Positions 31,969 through 41,175 of a stretch of 64,000 nt of DNA are shown here, piece after piece (the first letter of the stretch is position 1; each line of letters opens with the position of its first letter). The position numbers and the translations under genes were made by a program. This stretch comes from DASXUX01 sp036504595 (GTDB lineage Bacteria; Planctomycetota; SZUA-567; H5-PLA8). Under the pieces are notes generated by a model. The model made no database searches, was not told where the DNA came from, and was given only the letters and a program-made list of their open reading frames with translations. The stretch is taken from the NCBI GenBank assembly GCA_036504595.1, contig DASXUX010000030.1, positions 62,001 through 126,000 on the forward strand. Direction: 5' to 3'.

Positions 31969-34900
31969 TTAACGTGCGAAACCGACTTTCCGACGGGCGC
32001 TGGTGTACCGCACGGTCTTCGCGGCTTCAAAGGACCGGTCGCCGATGGTCAGTGTCACCGGAACTTGCAGGGTATCAGACCGCACGTCGCGGCTCATTCC
32101 AGCCGCGGCCCAGACGTCCGACCAGTTGCCGTGGCTCAAGAGGGCTTTGAAGGTCCACGTATCGGCCGTCTGATTGTACGTGATGCAGAAGCGGCCATTG
32201 TTGCTCGTCGCGGAGCCGCTGTCATCGAGCGTAAACGAGACGGACGCGCCGCCAACGTCCAGCGTCACCAGTGCCCCGCTCACTTTCAGTACCGGCTCAA
32301 GATTCTGCAGTTTGCCTTCGACGACGCTGGAATCCCGGCCGGGACGCGTGAAGTCCGTCTTCATCTTCAGCGTGGTCAAATTGAAGGCCTGCGCCGGAAT
32401 TTCGCTCTCCATCATGGCGGTCCGGATTCCCGCACCGAACGAAACGTTGTCAAAGGTGGACGTATTCAGCGCAGAATTGCTGTGTGATGTCACGGCCATT
32501 CCAACATAGACGTTGCTGGCCATCACGATATTTGCGCTGCCCACTGTTGCCCACGACGTGCCGTTTGAAGATGCATAGGCCGTGAGCGTCGTGCCGCTGC
32601 GCGTGAGTTTCACCCAATAGGGAACGCGCATCGTGTTGCTGGAAGTACCCGAACAGCTTCCACCCGTCTTGCCGCGATACTGCATTACGATTCCGTTGCT
32701 GGGCGTCATGACGACGTCCATGAAAGTCGAATTGTTCGCCAGCGTCTCGCGGATCATCAATCCGGCCTTGGCCCAGCTATTCGTGGATTGAATCCCCGTC
32801 ACGCGGGCGACAATCGTGGCATCGCCGCTCATCGGCTGATAGCAGTAGTTGAACGCGTCCGACGTGTTCCAGATGTCCCCGCCCGAACCCTTCACCGTGA
32901 ACACCCCGTTGGAGTACGTCGCCGTACCCGCTACGTTCACCGTGCCAATGTCCTTGTCCACCCACGGCGCCGGAAGCCCGCCGGGTGGCGGAGGAGTGCT
33001 TGTGCTGACGGTCACGTTGTCGAAGGTGGATGCATTCAGCAGCGTATTATTATGGGCAGTCACGGCCAGCCCGGCGTAAACGCTGGTGGTCATCGAGAGC
33101 GTGTCCGATCCCACCGTCGCCCAGGTCACGCCGTCTGCCGACTGGTACGCAGTCAGCATTGTGCCCGCGCGCACCAGCTTTACCCAGTACGGCGCAACAG
33201 CCGTTGCGCCGCTCGTGTTCGTGCAGGTGCCGGTCGTTGCGAGGCGCCGCTGAAATGCAGTGCCGTATCCGGGTGTCACGGCCATCAGCGCGAACTTTGA
33301 ATCGACCGCGGTCGTTTCACGGATCATCACGCCGGCCTTAGCCCACGGATCGGTATTCTGCACCGTCACGACGCGAGCCACGATCTGGCCATCGCCGTTC
33401 AGCGGCTGATAGGTGAAGTTGAACGCGTCCGCCGTGCCCCAGATGTCTGCGCCCGAACCGCTGACGCTGAAGGTGGAACCGCTCAGTGAACCGCTGCCCT
33501 TGAAGCCAACGCTGCCGATGTCCAAGTCGATCCAGGGCGGCGGCAACGTGCCTCCGGTCGGTGTCGCCGTTGCTTGATTCGAGTCGGGGCTCTCTCCGAC
33601 GGCATTCCAGGCGCAGGCCACATAGTAGTAGGTGGTGCCATTGGTCACGGCGGTGTCGGCGTAGCTGGCTGTCGTCAAGCCGTTGGCAACCGCGGTATAC
33701 GGCCCGCCGCTGGTGGTGGAGCGCTCGACGCTATAACTGGTGGCGCCGCTGCACGCGCTCCAGGACAAGCTGACCTGTGCGGTTCCGGCGCTGGCCGTCA
33801 AGTTCGCGGGCGCCGCCGGCACACCGGCGGGCGTCGCGCTGGCTTGATTCGAATCAGCGCTCTCGCCGGCGGCATTCCAGGCGCACGCCACATAGTAGTA
33901 GGTGGTGCCGTTGGCCAAGGCGGTGTCGGCGTAGCTGGCTGTCGTCAAGCCGTTGGCCACTGCGGTATAGGGCCCCCCGCTGGTAGTGGAGCGCTCGACG
34001 CTATAGCTGGTCGCGCCACTGGACGCGCTCCAAGACAAGCTGACCTGAGAGTTCCCGGCGGTCGCCGTCAAGTTCGTGGGCGCCGCCGGCGCACCGGCGG
34101 GGGTCGCGCTGACTTCATTCGAATTGCCACTCGTGCCAGAAGCGTTCACGGCGTTGGTTACGTAGTAGTAGACCGTGCCGTTCGTCAGAGCGGTGTCTAC
34201 GTAGCTCGTCGTGGTTACTGTCGTGGCAACAGCGGTGTACGGCCCGCCGCTGGTCGTGGCGCGCCTCACGTTGTAGCTGGTCGCGCCACTGGACGCGCTC
34301 CAGGACAAATTGACCTGTGCGTTTCCGGCGGTCGCCGTCAGGTTCGTGGGAGCCGCCGGCACACCGGCGGGCGTCGCGCTGGCCTGATTTGAATTAACGC
34401 TCTCGCCGTTGGCGTTGATTGCGGAAACCACGTAGTAGTAGGCGGTGCCGCTGATGACGCCGGTGTCCACGCTGCTCGTGGCCGTCACGTTCGAAATCGT
34501 CGTGTACGGTCCGCCGCTGGAGGTGGAGCGCTTCACGTTATAGCTGGTCGCGCCTGAAGAACTGCCCCACGACAAGCTGACCTGCGCATTTCCGGCGGTT
34601 GCCGTCAGATTCGTCGGGGCCGCTGGCGGAGGCGTCACAACGGAACCGTAAGCAAAGCCCGACGTATAGTTGAAATTATATATGGTGATTGAGGACTGTA
34701 TCGGATCGCCCGCTTTGCTCGCGATCACTGCGCCGTTTCGGGACAGTGCAAAACTCTGCGTTCCCGTATTGAACGGCACCTGAGTGTGGACGATTCCAGC
34801 ACCCACATTGTAGCTCTTGACAGCGCCGCCGGTGGTGACCTGGAGCACGGCCGGCTGCGTTAACCGAGTAGTCACGTAGATGACGTCCTGCACATTCCCA

Positions 34901-36015
34901 TATTTGTAGCTGACTGCGCCTTGCGGATCGTTGGACGCGACCAGATCCTTCGGGTGCGTGCGGTAGGCGTAGAACATCGCGTCCTGCGTGATCGCCGGCT
35001 GCACGCCACTCTTGAACCAGTTGATGTAGTACTTGTTCATTTCCAAAAGGCCCGCGTGGGTCTTGTGGAAGCCCAATCCGCCGATCAGGTACGACTGATA
35101 CTTGTTGGCATCGTCCACGGGGGTCATGTATGACGCTTCATTGAAATCGTTCCACGTAACGATTTCGACCCACGGCGGATTCTGCACGCCAATGATGGAA
35201 TTCCACTGCGCCGCCGTGCCTTCGCCTCCCTGGAATTCCATGTAGCGCCGGCCGGACTGAATCACGCCCCAGTACTGTGGCGTGTAGCTGGACATGCACA
35301 TTCGCCCGTTGTCGCGGCATACTTTTGCATACGCTTCATTGGCGGTCAGCAGAGACATCGAGCCGTAGAAGGGAAGCCCCGCCGCTCCGAAGTAGAACAT
35401 GCCATTATCGACAGCCTGCCACCAGCCGTTGAAGTTGTTCAGGACGCTCGTGTAATCCGGCGTCTCGGTGATGGGCGAAGGATAGAAGAACGGCGTAAAG
35501 AACACATTGAAGCCCGCGTTCGCCAGCGGTGTGAGCACACTGTTCTGCCATGTGGTCTGGCCCCAGGATTGTCCCGAGAACGTCGAGAGCACCGGCTGAT
35601 TGTTGTAGCGGAAGTAATTTGGATGATTACCGTACGTCTTGATCATATTCACGATGTCGGTCGCCGTGAGATTGGTCGTCACGTCCGCCGAGAAGAAAAG
35701 CTGAAAGTTTGTGCCCAGATCTTTCGCTGCTTGAAAGAGCGTTGCCGATTGCGTCTGGTAGCGCGGCTCGACGCTCCAGCTTCCGCAATTGAGAGCAAAC
35801 CCATCGATGCCCGCGGCCTGCGCATCTTGAATGTCGTGTTGGAAGGCCGCCTCAGAGGTCCCATATGTCGGGAGCGCCACCATGTAGTGCGCGAAAACTT
35901 TATGCTCGGTCGCCTGAAGTCCAGACGAGAAAGCAATCAGTGCGACCGCGAAAAGCCCGCCTCGCAACCATTCACTTCCGCCCACGTGGCCTGTTCGAAC
36001 GCTGTTCTCTTGCAT
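31969..36015 (-). CDS. Secreted GH71 alpha-1,3-glucanase-like protein with four FN3 and two beta-sandwich modules
   Basis: About 1348 residues. After the signal peptide, residues about 35-390 resemble family 71 glycoside hydrolases (mutanases): HKVFAHYMVALP, DIQDAQAAGIDGFALN, PSPITETPDYT, VEIVTWNDFNEASYM. Four fibronectin type III modules follow (AAPTNLTATAGNAQVSLSW type, 89 residues each), then two copies of a concanavalin-like sandwich (WAKAGVMIRET, PYWVKLVRAG, YVGMAVTSH) and a C-terminal domain ending in basic residues. ATG 36015 is chosen because GGGAGA precedes it. Located in an EPS locus, it may trim or release the polymer, which would suggest alpha-1,3 linkages. A strong terminator follows. 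Confidence 0.8.
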   Translation of the reverse strand: MQENSVRTGHVGGSEWLRGGLFAVALIAFSSGLQATEHKVFAHYMVALPTYGTSEAAFQHDIQDAQAAGIDGFALNCGSWSVEPRYQTQSATLFQAAKDLGTNFQLFFSADVTTNLTATDIVNMIKTYGNHPNYFRYNNQPVLSTFSGQSWGQTTWQNSVLTPLANAGFNVFFTPFFYPSPITETPDYTSVLNNFNGWWQAVDNGMFYFGAAGLPFYGSMSLLTANEAYAKVCRDNGRMCMSSYTPQYWGVIQSGRRYMEFQGGEGTAAQWNSIIGVQNPPWVEIVTWNDFNEASYMTPVDDANKYQSYLIGGLGFHKTHAGLLEMNKYYINWFKSGVQPAITQDAMFYAYRTHPKDLVASNDPQGAVSYKYGNVQDVIYVTTRLTQPAVLQVTTGGAVKSYNVGAGIVHTQVPFNTGTQSFALSRNGAVIASKAGDPIQSSITIYNFNYTSGFAYGSVVTPPPAAPTNLTATAGNAQVSLSWGSSSGATSYNVKRSTSSGGPYTTISNVTATSSVDTGVISGTAYYYVVSAINANGESVNSNQASATPAGVPAAPTNLTATAGNAQVNLSWSASSGATSYNVRRATTSGGPYTAVATTVTTTSYVDTALTNGTVYYYVTNAVNASGTSGNSNEVSATPAGAPAAPTNLTATAGNSQVSLSWSASSGATSYSVERSTTSGGPYTAVANGLTTASYADTALANGTTYYYVACAWNAAGESADSNQASATPAGVPAAPANLTASAGTAQVSLSWSACSGATSYSVERSTTSGGPYTAVANGLTTASYADTAVTNGTTYYYVACAWNAVGESPDSNQATATPTGGTLPPPWIDLDIGSVGFKGSGSLSGSTFSVSGSGADIWGTADAFNFTYQPLNGDGQIVARVVTVQNTDPWAKAGVMIRETTAVDSKFALMAVTPGYGTAFQRRLATTGTCTNTSGATAVAPYWVKLVRAGTMLTAYQSADGVTWATVGSDTLSMTTSVYAGLAVTAHNNTLLNASTFDNVTVSTSTPPPPGGLPAPWVDKDIGTVNVAGTATYSNGVFTVKGSGGDIWNTSDAFNYCYQPMSGDATIVARVTGIQSTNSWAKAGLMIRETLANNSTFMDVVMTPSNGIVMQYRGKTGGSCSGTSSNTMRVPYWVKLTRSGTTLTAYASSNGTSWATVGSANIVMASNVYVGMAVTSHSNSALNTSTFDNVSFGAGIRTAMMESEIPAQAFNLTTLKMKTDFTRPGRDSSVVEGKLQNLEPVLKVSGALVTLDVGGASVSFTLDDSGSATSNNGRFCITYNQTADTWTFKALLSHGNWSDVWAAAGMSRDVRSDTLQVPVTLTIGDRSFEAAKTVRYTSARRKVGFAR
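33560..34627. repeat. Four tandem 267-bp FN3-coding repeats
   Basis: The equivalent position in each unit (strand A, TNLTATAGN) falls near 34627, 34360, 34093 and 33826, an exact 267-bp period. Units three and four are almost identical over long stretches of DNA, which implies recent duplication or gene conversion. Confidence 0.85.
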
Positions 36016-36390
36016 CGGATCTCCCTTCAAACGATGGTTCCGGTTCAAGAACGTGGCACGACGCATCTGGCTCGTCCGGGACGCGGGCGGGCACATGGGA
36101 AGGCGCACTTACTCGCGGTGCCCTTCGATGGCCATGCGGTCACATCACTATTGCACTGTCTTTCGGTAAGATGACCGATTAATGCGAAAGCACCCTACGC
36201 CGAATTGAAAATTGAAAAACTTCGCGAAACGAAAGTGTGTAACGCGCTGTTACCTGTGCTGCCTATATCGCAATAAAAGAGCTATGGCGTGATGCTTGCA
36301 TTCCGGGCGTCAACCTTGCGGGTGCTAAGTTCTGCCCACCGGCGACCGGTGTGGCGGGAGAAACTCGCGCAGGAATAGAGGATCACGGCG
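36016..36390 (+). promoter_or_regulatory. Divergent intergenic region with EPS-operon leader structures
   Basis: No gene is seen. It separates the minus-strand GH71 half and the plus-strand half of the EPS locus, so both promoters should be here. Visible structure: GTAACGCGCTGTTAC (36239-36253, a 5-5-5 dyad, possible operator) and a hairpin CACCGG-CGA-CCGGTG (36337-36351), whose stem extends imperfectly to TTCT/AGAA at 36330-36361, just before the ribosome site AGAGGA. I do not recognise a known riboswitch class. Confidence 0.4.
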
Positions 36391-38520
36391 ATGCGCAGGC
36401 GACACGGAATCACGTCACTCATTTGGAACAATGCGCTTACGACTGCCTTGCGGAATCACCTCTTCTTGAGTCTCACGATTCCCGCTGTGATTCTGGGTCT
36501 GTCGGCAGCGTATACATACTACCGACCTCTCTTCTACAGAGGCACAGCCAGCGTTCTGATCGAAAATCCAAACCCGCAGGCGGTGAACTTCCAGTCTGAA
36601 GGCATGACCAACGCACAGGATGTAACGCGCGCCTATCGCGTTCTCGCCGAAAGTCGCCCTGTGTTGAAAGGTGCCATTTCGGCCGCGGGGGAAACGGCGA
36701 GTTTTGAGTCTGTGGACCTGGATCGAAAACTGCCGCGCGGATTTGAAAGCCGCGTGGAGGGACAGATCCTCTATTTCTATGTCGAAGACGCTTCCGCAGA
36801 ACGTGCCGCGCGCCTTGTGAATGCCTGGGCCGACGCCTTCATTGACGAAGTCTCGCGCCGCACCCGCGACTCGCGCCAATTTGTCAAAACCTCCCTCGCC
36901 GGCCTGAAGCAAGACTGGATCGATAAAGAGGATGCGTTGCGCAAATTCGAGCGCGACGTCGGCTACGACCCGCGGCCCTTGGAGTCACATCCGGTTGTCA
37001 AGCGCTACGAAGAACTCAACAGCAAGCTCAGTTCGCTCAACGTCACTCTAGCGGGCCTCGAAGCCGAACGCGAAACTCTACTTCACGCAATACAGGCCGG
37101 CTCAGCCGAAGAAATTCTGCAACTCTCGCGAGCCAGAAACAGCCCGGTCTTCCAGGGACATCAAAAACAGCTTGAGACCCTGCAGGCGCATTTGACCGAA
37201 GCGCGCGAAAACTTCCGCGAGGGCGGCCCGGAGGTCACCGCCGCCGAACAAAGCTTGAAGCGGGCGCGGCTCGCGCTCCTGGAATCTGCCCGCAGCCTAC
37301 CGAAAGGCGTCGAGTTCGAGGCCGCACAAAGCAAAGCAGAGCGCGACCACATCCAGACTTTGTTCAACAAGGTGGCCGCAGAGTACGACGAACTTAAAAC
37401 GAAATCCGCGCGCCACAAGCTGCTGACTGCCGATGCGCAGATGGCCGAGAAGGCCTACTCCGATTGGGCGCAGCGCAAAGGCGATACTGAATTCAGCACA
37501 GGCAATGACTTCTCGCGCGTACGTTCCTGGGCGCGCGCCTCCGCAAACATGGCGCTGCTTCCCCGCCCGTGGGTCCGCAACCTCGCCGCAGCCCTGATCC
37601 TCGGAATGCTTGCCGCAGTCGCTCTCACCGCGCTCATTGAACGGACCGACAGCACCGTGAAAGGCCCCAAAGAGACGGAGGTGCTGCTGAAATGCCCCGC
37701 GATCGGCAGCATTCCGCTGTTCCGCGGACGACTGAAGCACGAGGAAATCTACCGGCTGGTCCAGAGCAAGCCGGCAAGCCCGGCGGCTGCCGCTCTCCGC
37801 AATACGCAGATTGCTGTTCTCGCGCAACAGCTTCGCTCAAACGCGCAGCCACTGGTCATCACCATTACCAGTCCAGGCCGCTCTGAGGGCAAATCGTTTG
37901 TGGCCTCGAATCTGGCCGCGCTATTCCATTCCATCGGCCGCCGGGTGCTGGTCATCGATGTCGGCCATCAGCATTCCTCCTTGTCCCGCGTGTTCCGGTG
38001 CGCTGCTCCGCCCGAAGTGCCCTCTGTGGCCAACCCTGAGGGTTGGCCTCAGCAACGCGTGCACAACGTTGCGCCTGGGTATCAATTGCTGGTTGCGGGC
38101 GACCCGTCGCAACAAGGCAAATGCTGGACGCAACCTGCTCAGTTCGCGCGGGCTCTGGCGGAATTGAAAAACCAGTTCGATGTGATCCTTCTGGACACGC
38201 CCGCCGTGCTCGAACAGGCGGACGCTACGCTCTTTGCGCAGTATTCCGATTTGACTCTGCTCCTGGCCCGCAGCCGCGTGACAAGCCTGGGCGCTCTGGA
38301 GCAGGCGAGCATGTCTCTCGCTTCTGCCAAGCGCTTGTTCGTCCTGATTAACGCAATCAGCAAGCTGGACAGCGCGACGGATATGGCCACTTGTGCCAAC
38401 ACAGCGATTTCTGAAGGCATGGCGCTGGAGCGCTGGTCGGCCGAGGCCGCGAGTTCACAGCTTGCGTTCATGCCTGAACGAAACATGAGTGGCCGCAGCC
38501 TTGTCAAGGTTGTGAAGTAA
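36391..38520 (+). CDS. Wzz/BY-kinase-like polysaccharide co-polymerase with degenerate kinase domain
   Basis: A 709-residue inner-membrane protein. N-terminal Wzz domain: a membrane helix at residues about 25-48, then a periplasmic coiled coil (residues about 160-370), and a second membrane helix (NLAAALILGMLAAVALTAL). The cytoplasmic part resembles CpsD/Wzc ATPases, with Walker A SPGRSEGKSFVASN, Walker B FDVILLDTPAVLEQADA and an altered Walker A' (VLVIDVGHQ instead of the usual IDxDxR). There is no C-terminal tyrosine cluster. A 21-base palindrome lies just after Walker A'. It likely controls chain length; kinase activity is doubtful. First gene of the plus-strand EPS operon. Confidence 0.85.
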   Translation: MRRRHGITSLIWNNALTTALRNHLFLSLTIPAVILGLSAAYTYYRPLFYRGTASVLIENPNPQAVNFQSEGMTNAQDVTRAYRVLAESRPVLKGAISAAGETASFESVDLDRKLPRGFESRVEGQILYFYVEDASAERAARLVNAWADAFIDEVSRRTRDSRQFVKTSLAGLKQDWIDKEDALRKFERDVGYDPRPLESHPVVKRYEELNSKLSSLNVTLAGLEAERETLLHAIQAGSAEEILQLSRARNSPVFQGHQKQLETLQAHLTEARENFREGGPEVTAAEQSLKRARLALLESARSLPKGVEFEAAQSKAERDHIQTLFNKVAAEYDELKTKSARHKLLTADAQMAEKAYSDWAQRKGDTEFSTGNDFSRVRSWARASANMALLPRPWVRNLAAALILGMLAAVALTALIERTDSTVKGPKETEVLLKCPAIGSIPLFRGRLKHEEIYRLVQSKPASPAAAALRNTQIAVLAQQLRSNAQPLVITITSPGRSEGKSFVASNLAALFHSIGRRVLVIDVGHQHSSLSRVFRCAAPPEVPSVANPEGWPQQRVHNVAPGYQLLVAGDPSQQGKCWTQPAQFARALAELKNQFDVILLDTPAVLEQADATLFAQYSDLTLLLARSRVTSLGALEQASMSLASAKRLFVLINAISKLDSATDMATCANTAISEGMALERWSAEAASSQLAFMPERNMSGRSLVKVVK
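38028..38048. repeat. Intragenic palindrome in the BY-kinase-like domain
   Basis: GGCCAACCC and GGGTTGGCC form a 9-bp stem with a TGA loop (not in frame as a stop). It encodes VANPEGWPQ, directly after the altered Walker A' motif. Confidence 0.6.
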
Positions 38521-38533
38521 CCAAGGACGCTGA

Positions 38534-39988
38534 GTGGTCTTGAGCGGGAAACGACAGGTCATGTATGCAGCGCCTTTATGTTGGCCGAAAGTCACTCGGG
38601 GAGGCGCCATCGTCTCCGCGAATGCGCTGCTGATCCTTTGTTACGTCTTCCTGGGAACGATGCTTCCGGCGCTGGTGCTCTACGGTATCCCTAGGCCCAC
38701 TTGGGATGAGGCGGCGGTCCTATCCTTGGCCGTTGTGCAGTACTCCGCCTTCCGAATCAGCCTGCTACTATCGCGAGGCCAAGATGCGCTTCTTCAGTAC
38801 ACGTTCTGGATGTTTGTGTACATATTTCTGGGCATGGCGCCTGCTGCTCACGCGCTCACCGGACGCTACGCCTGGCGACAGGAGCACACGTCCGCCGAAA
38901 TCCTCTTTTCGTTGCTGCTTGTCATCATTGGCGTGGCCGCTTACGACGCGGGGCGCATTGTCTACTCAAAACTGCAGTCCCGCACTCAAGACTTTCCTGC
39001 ACGGAGAGTCATTGCCCCCAGAAACGTACAGGTACTTTGCGCCGCGGCCATCGTTGTCGCGTCCATCGGAGTCTTTAAAGCCGGCGGTCCTGCCGCGGTT
39101 ATGATTACCCGTGACGAACTTGCGTTCATGATGGAAAGCGAAGCGGGAAGCAAGGCTGGCCTGTTGATCTGGACCATGATGATGCGCGTGCCGCCGTTCG
39201 TTGCATTGGTTCTCGGCGCGTACATCCTGCGCCATCGCGAGCAGTTCAGCCTTTCGCGAATGGACACAGGCATACTGTGCCTTCTAGTGGCAGCACTGGT
39301 TCCGGTGAACTTGGTTGCGAACTTTCCCCCCGCGTTGCCGAGATATTGGCTGGGAACAATCGTCCTGGCGTTCGTCTTCATCTTCGTCCAGCGCTCCCGG
39401 TCCGTCTTGATTTCCTTCTTCGTCAGCTTTGCCGTTCTGATGGCGGTGATCTTCCCATACACCGATCTATTCCGTTTTAGCCGTGAGGGACGCGGCATTG
39501 AGATACAGCCTGCCTATGAGCAGATGGTGCTTAAGGGAGACTATGACGCGTTCCAGCAGACGATGAATGCCGCATGGTACGTCGATATCAAAGGCGTTGA
39601 CTATGGGAAACAGATGGCTGGCGCCGCGCTCTTTTGGATGCCTCGCAGCGTCTGGCCCGACAAGCCTGCCGGTACAGGGGCGATGATTGGGCGTGAACTC
39701 GGGCAACACTTTTTGAATTTTTCCGAACCCCTGTGGGCCGAAGCCTATATTGCCGGGGGCGCCATCGGCATCATGCTTGTCTTCTTTTTATACGGTTATG
39801 GTACAGCTTTCCTGGAGCGGGCCCTATATTGCACACGTTCACATAAAGTGCTCTTCACAAACGTACTCGTGCCCGTGCTCGCCGCATTCCAAATGTTCCT
39901 GTTAAGAGGCGACTTGATGAACGGTGTCGCCTACTCCACGCCTGTGGTGCTCTATATGCTTGCTGCCACACGCAGGTTTGCACGTTAG
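38534..39988 (+). CDS. O-antigen/EPS polymerase (Wzy-like)
   Basis: A 484-residue integral membrane protein with about ten to twelve hydrophobic segments and a large central loop (RFSREGRGIEIQPAYEQM...VDIKGVDYGKQMAG), the typical layout of oligosaccharide repeat polymerases. Wzy proteins share little sequence, so the call rests on topology, position after the Wzz-like gene and the final conserved-looking PVVLYMLAATRR helix. It would join lipid-linked repeat units in the periplasm. The GTG start at 38534 has AAGGA six bases upstream. ATG 38561 is an alternative that removes nine residues. Confidence 0.75.
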   Translation: MVLSGKRQVMYAAPLCWPKVTRGGAIVSANALLILCYVFLGTMLPALVLYGIPRPTWDEAAVLSLAVVQYSAFRISLLLSRGQDALLQYTFWMFVYIFLGMAPAAHALTGRYAWRQEHTSAEILFSLLLVIIGVAAYDAGRIVYSKLQSRTQDFPARRVIAPRNVQVLCAAAIVVASIGVFKAGGPAAVMITRDELAFMMESEAGSKAGLLIWTMMMRVPPFVALVLGAYILRHREQFSLSRMDTGILCLLVAALVPVNLVANFPPALPRYWLGTIVLAFVFIFVQRSRSVLISFFVSFAVLMAVIFPYTDLFRFSREGRGIEIQPAYEQMVLKGDYDAFQQTMNAAWYVDIKGVDYGKQMAGAALFWMPRSVWPDKPAGTGAMIGRELGQHFLNFSEPLWAEAYIAGGAIGIMLVFFLYGYGTAFLERALYCTRSHKVLFTNVLVPVLAAFQMFLLRGDLMNGVAYSTPVVLYMLAATRRFAR

Positions 39989-39997
39989 GAGAGCACC

Positions 39998-41146
39998 ATG
40001 AACGTTTTGATCGTGTGCACAGCATTTCTGCCAAATGTGGAATATGGCGGTCCCGTAACAGCGGCGATGGATCATGCGAGAGAATTGCAGAAACGGGGAC
40101 ATCATGTCACCGTGATAAGCAGCAATGTGCTCGCGTTCCGCCCACCGGCTTGGATCGCTGAAACGACGAATGTCGTGGATGGAGTGACCGTTCGCTACTT
40201 TCCATCCAGCTACGTTGTCCCACACTTCTCACTAGTACGCTCGCCGGATCTCGTCACATGGCTGCACGCGAACGTGCGGAACTTTGATGCAGTGCACATT
40301 CACTTCGCCAGAGAGTGGATCCCCACGCTGGCCGCACGTTGCGCGTTGCACGCCGAGGTGCCTGTCTTTCTGCAACCCCACGGCATGCTCAATCGCCGCA
40401 GTCTCATCAAGCGGGCGGTTGACCAGATGGTTCTCCAGAACATCCTAAGAAGCGCCGCCGCCGTCCTGGTTCTGCAAGATCATGAGCGGCAGGTCATCCA
40501 GACCATCGCCCCGGGCACAAGAACGGTTGAGCTTGGCAATGGTATCACGTTGCACCCGGACATGCCGCAATGGCATAGGATCTATCCTCCTGTCGTTCTT
40601 TTCCTATCGCGTCTCCACCCACGCAAGCGGGTGCTGGACTTCATTGAGATGGCGTCCCTTCTCCATGTGAAACACCCCGAGCTCACGTTCCGGGTCGTCG
40701 GCCCCGACGGCGGCGATCTTCAGGTCGCCCGCGCCAAGGCCGCGGCCCTTGGCCTCAGCGCTTGCCTATATTTCGAGGGGCCAGTGAATCATTCTGCAGC
40801 GCTTCAGGAAATGGCCCGTGCATCGGTGTACGTGCTGCCCTCGGTGGATGAACCTTTTCCCATTTCGGTGCTCGAAGCGTTGGCCGTCGGAGTACCGACC
40901 GTTGTTACGACCAGTCTGCATATCAAAGACTTGCTGGAGCGGCATTCCGCGGCCGAAATTGTAGACCCCGGACCGATGAACTTGGCAGAAGCGGTGACGC
41001 GTCTATTGGCGCATCCTGCCGAAGCACAGCAACGCTCAACTGCAGGGCAGCGACTCGTGGCCGAGCGGTTGTCGCTCACCAACGTGGTGGACCGGCTGGA
41101 GGAGCTGTACGCCAGTCACGAATGTAGATCAACGATCGCAAACTAG
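39998..41146 (+). CDS. Glycosyltransferase family 4
   Basis: Retaining GT-B glycosyltransferase. N-terminal half: MNVLIVCTAFLPNVEYGGP with a Gly-rich acceptor loop, ELQKRGHHVTVISS, VHIHFAREW, LQPHGMLNRRSLIKR. The C-terminal nucleotide-sugar domain carries VVLFLSRLHPRKRVLDFIE, FRVVGPDGG and the E-x7-E motif EPFPISVLEAL. 382 residues, standard. AGGAG precedes the ATG. Within the Wzx/Wzy locus it likely adds one sugar to the undecaprenyl-linked repeat unit; donor and acceptor are unknown. Confidence 0.9.
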   Translation: MNVLIVCTAFLPNVEYGGPVTAAMDHARELQKRGHHVTVISSNVLAFRPPAWIAETTNVVDGVTVRYFPSSYVVPHFSLVRSPDLVTWLHANVRNFDAVHIHFAREWIPTLAARCALHAEVPVFLQPHGMLNRRSLIKRAVDQMVLQNILRSAAAVLVLQDHERQVIQTIAPGTRTVELGNGITLHPDMPQWHRIYPPVVLFLSRLHPRKRVLDFIEMASLLHVKHPELTFRVVGPDGGDLQVARAKAAALGLSACLYFEGPVNHSAALQEMARASVYVLPSVDEPFPISVLEALAVGVPTVVTTSLHIKDLLERHSAAEIVDPGPMNLAEAVTRLLAHPAEAQQRSTAGQRLVAERLSLTNVVDRLEELYASHECRSTIAN

Positions 41147-41175
41147 TTGCGACCGCGGGTCTTTGGAGCTGTTTC

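Noticed and set aside
33560..34627. Possible CRISPR-like repeat array
   Set aside because: The 267-bp periodicity is coding FN3 modules, with no short direct repeats and spacers. No CRISPR array or cas gene is seen anywhere in the window.
36301..36390. Known riboswitch (c-di-GMP GEMM) before the EPS operon
   Set aside because: The conserved GEMM core sequence is not present; only generic hairpins can be seen.
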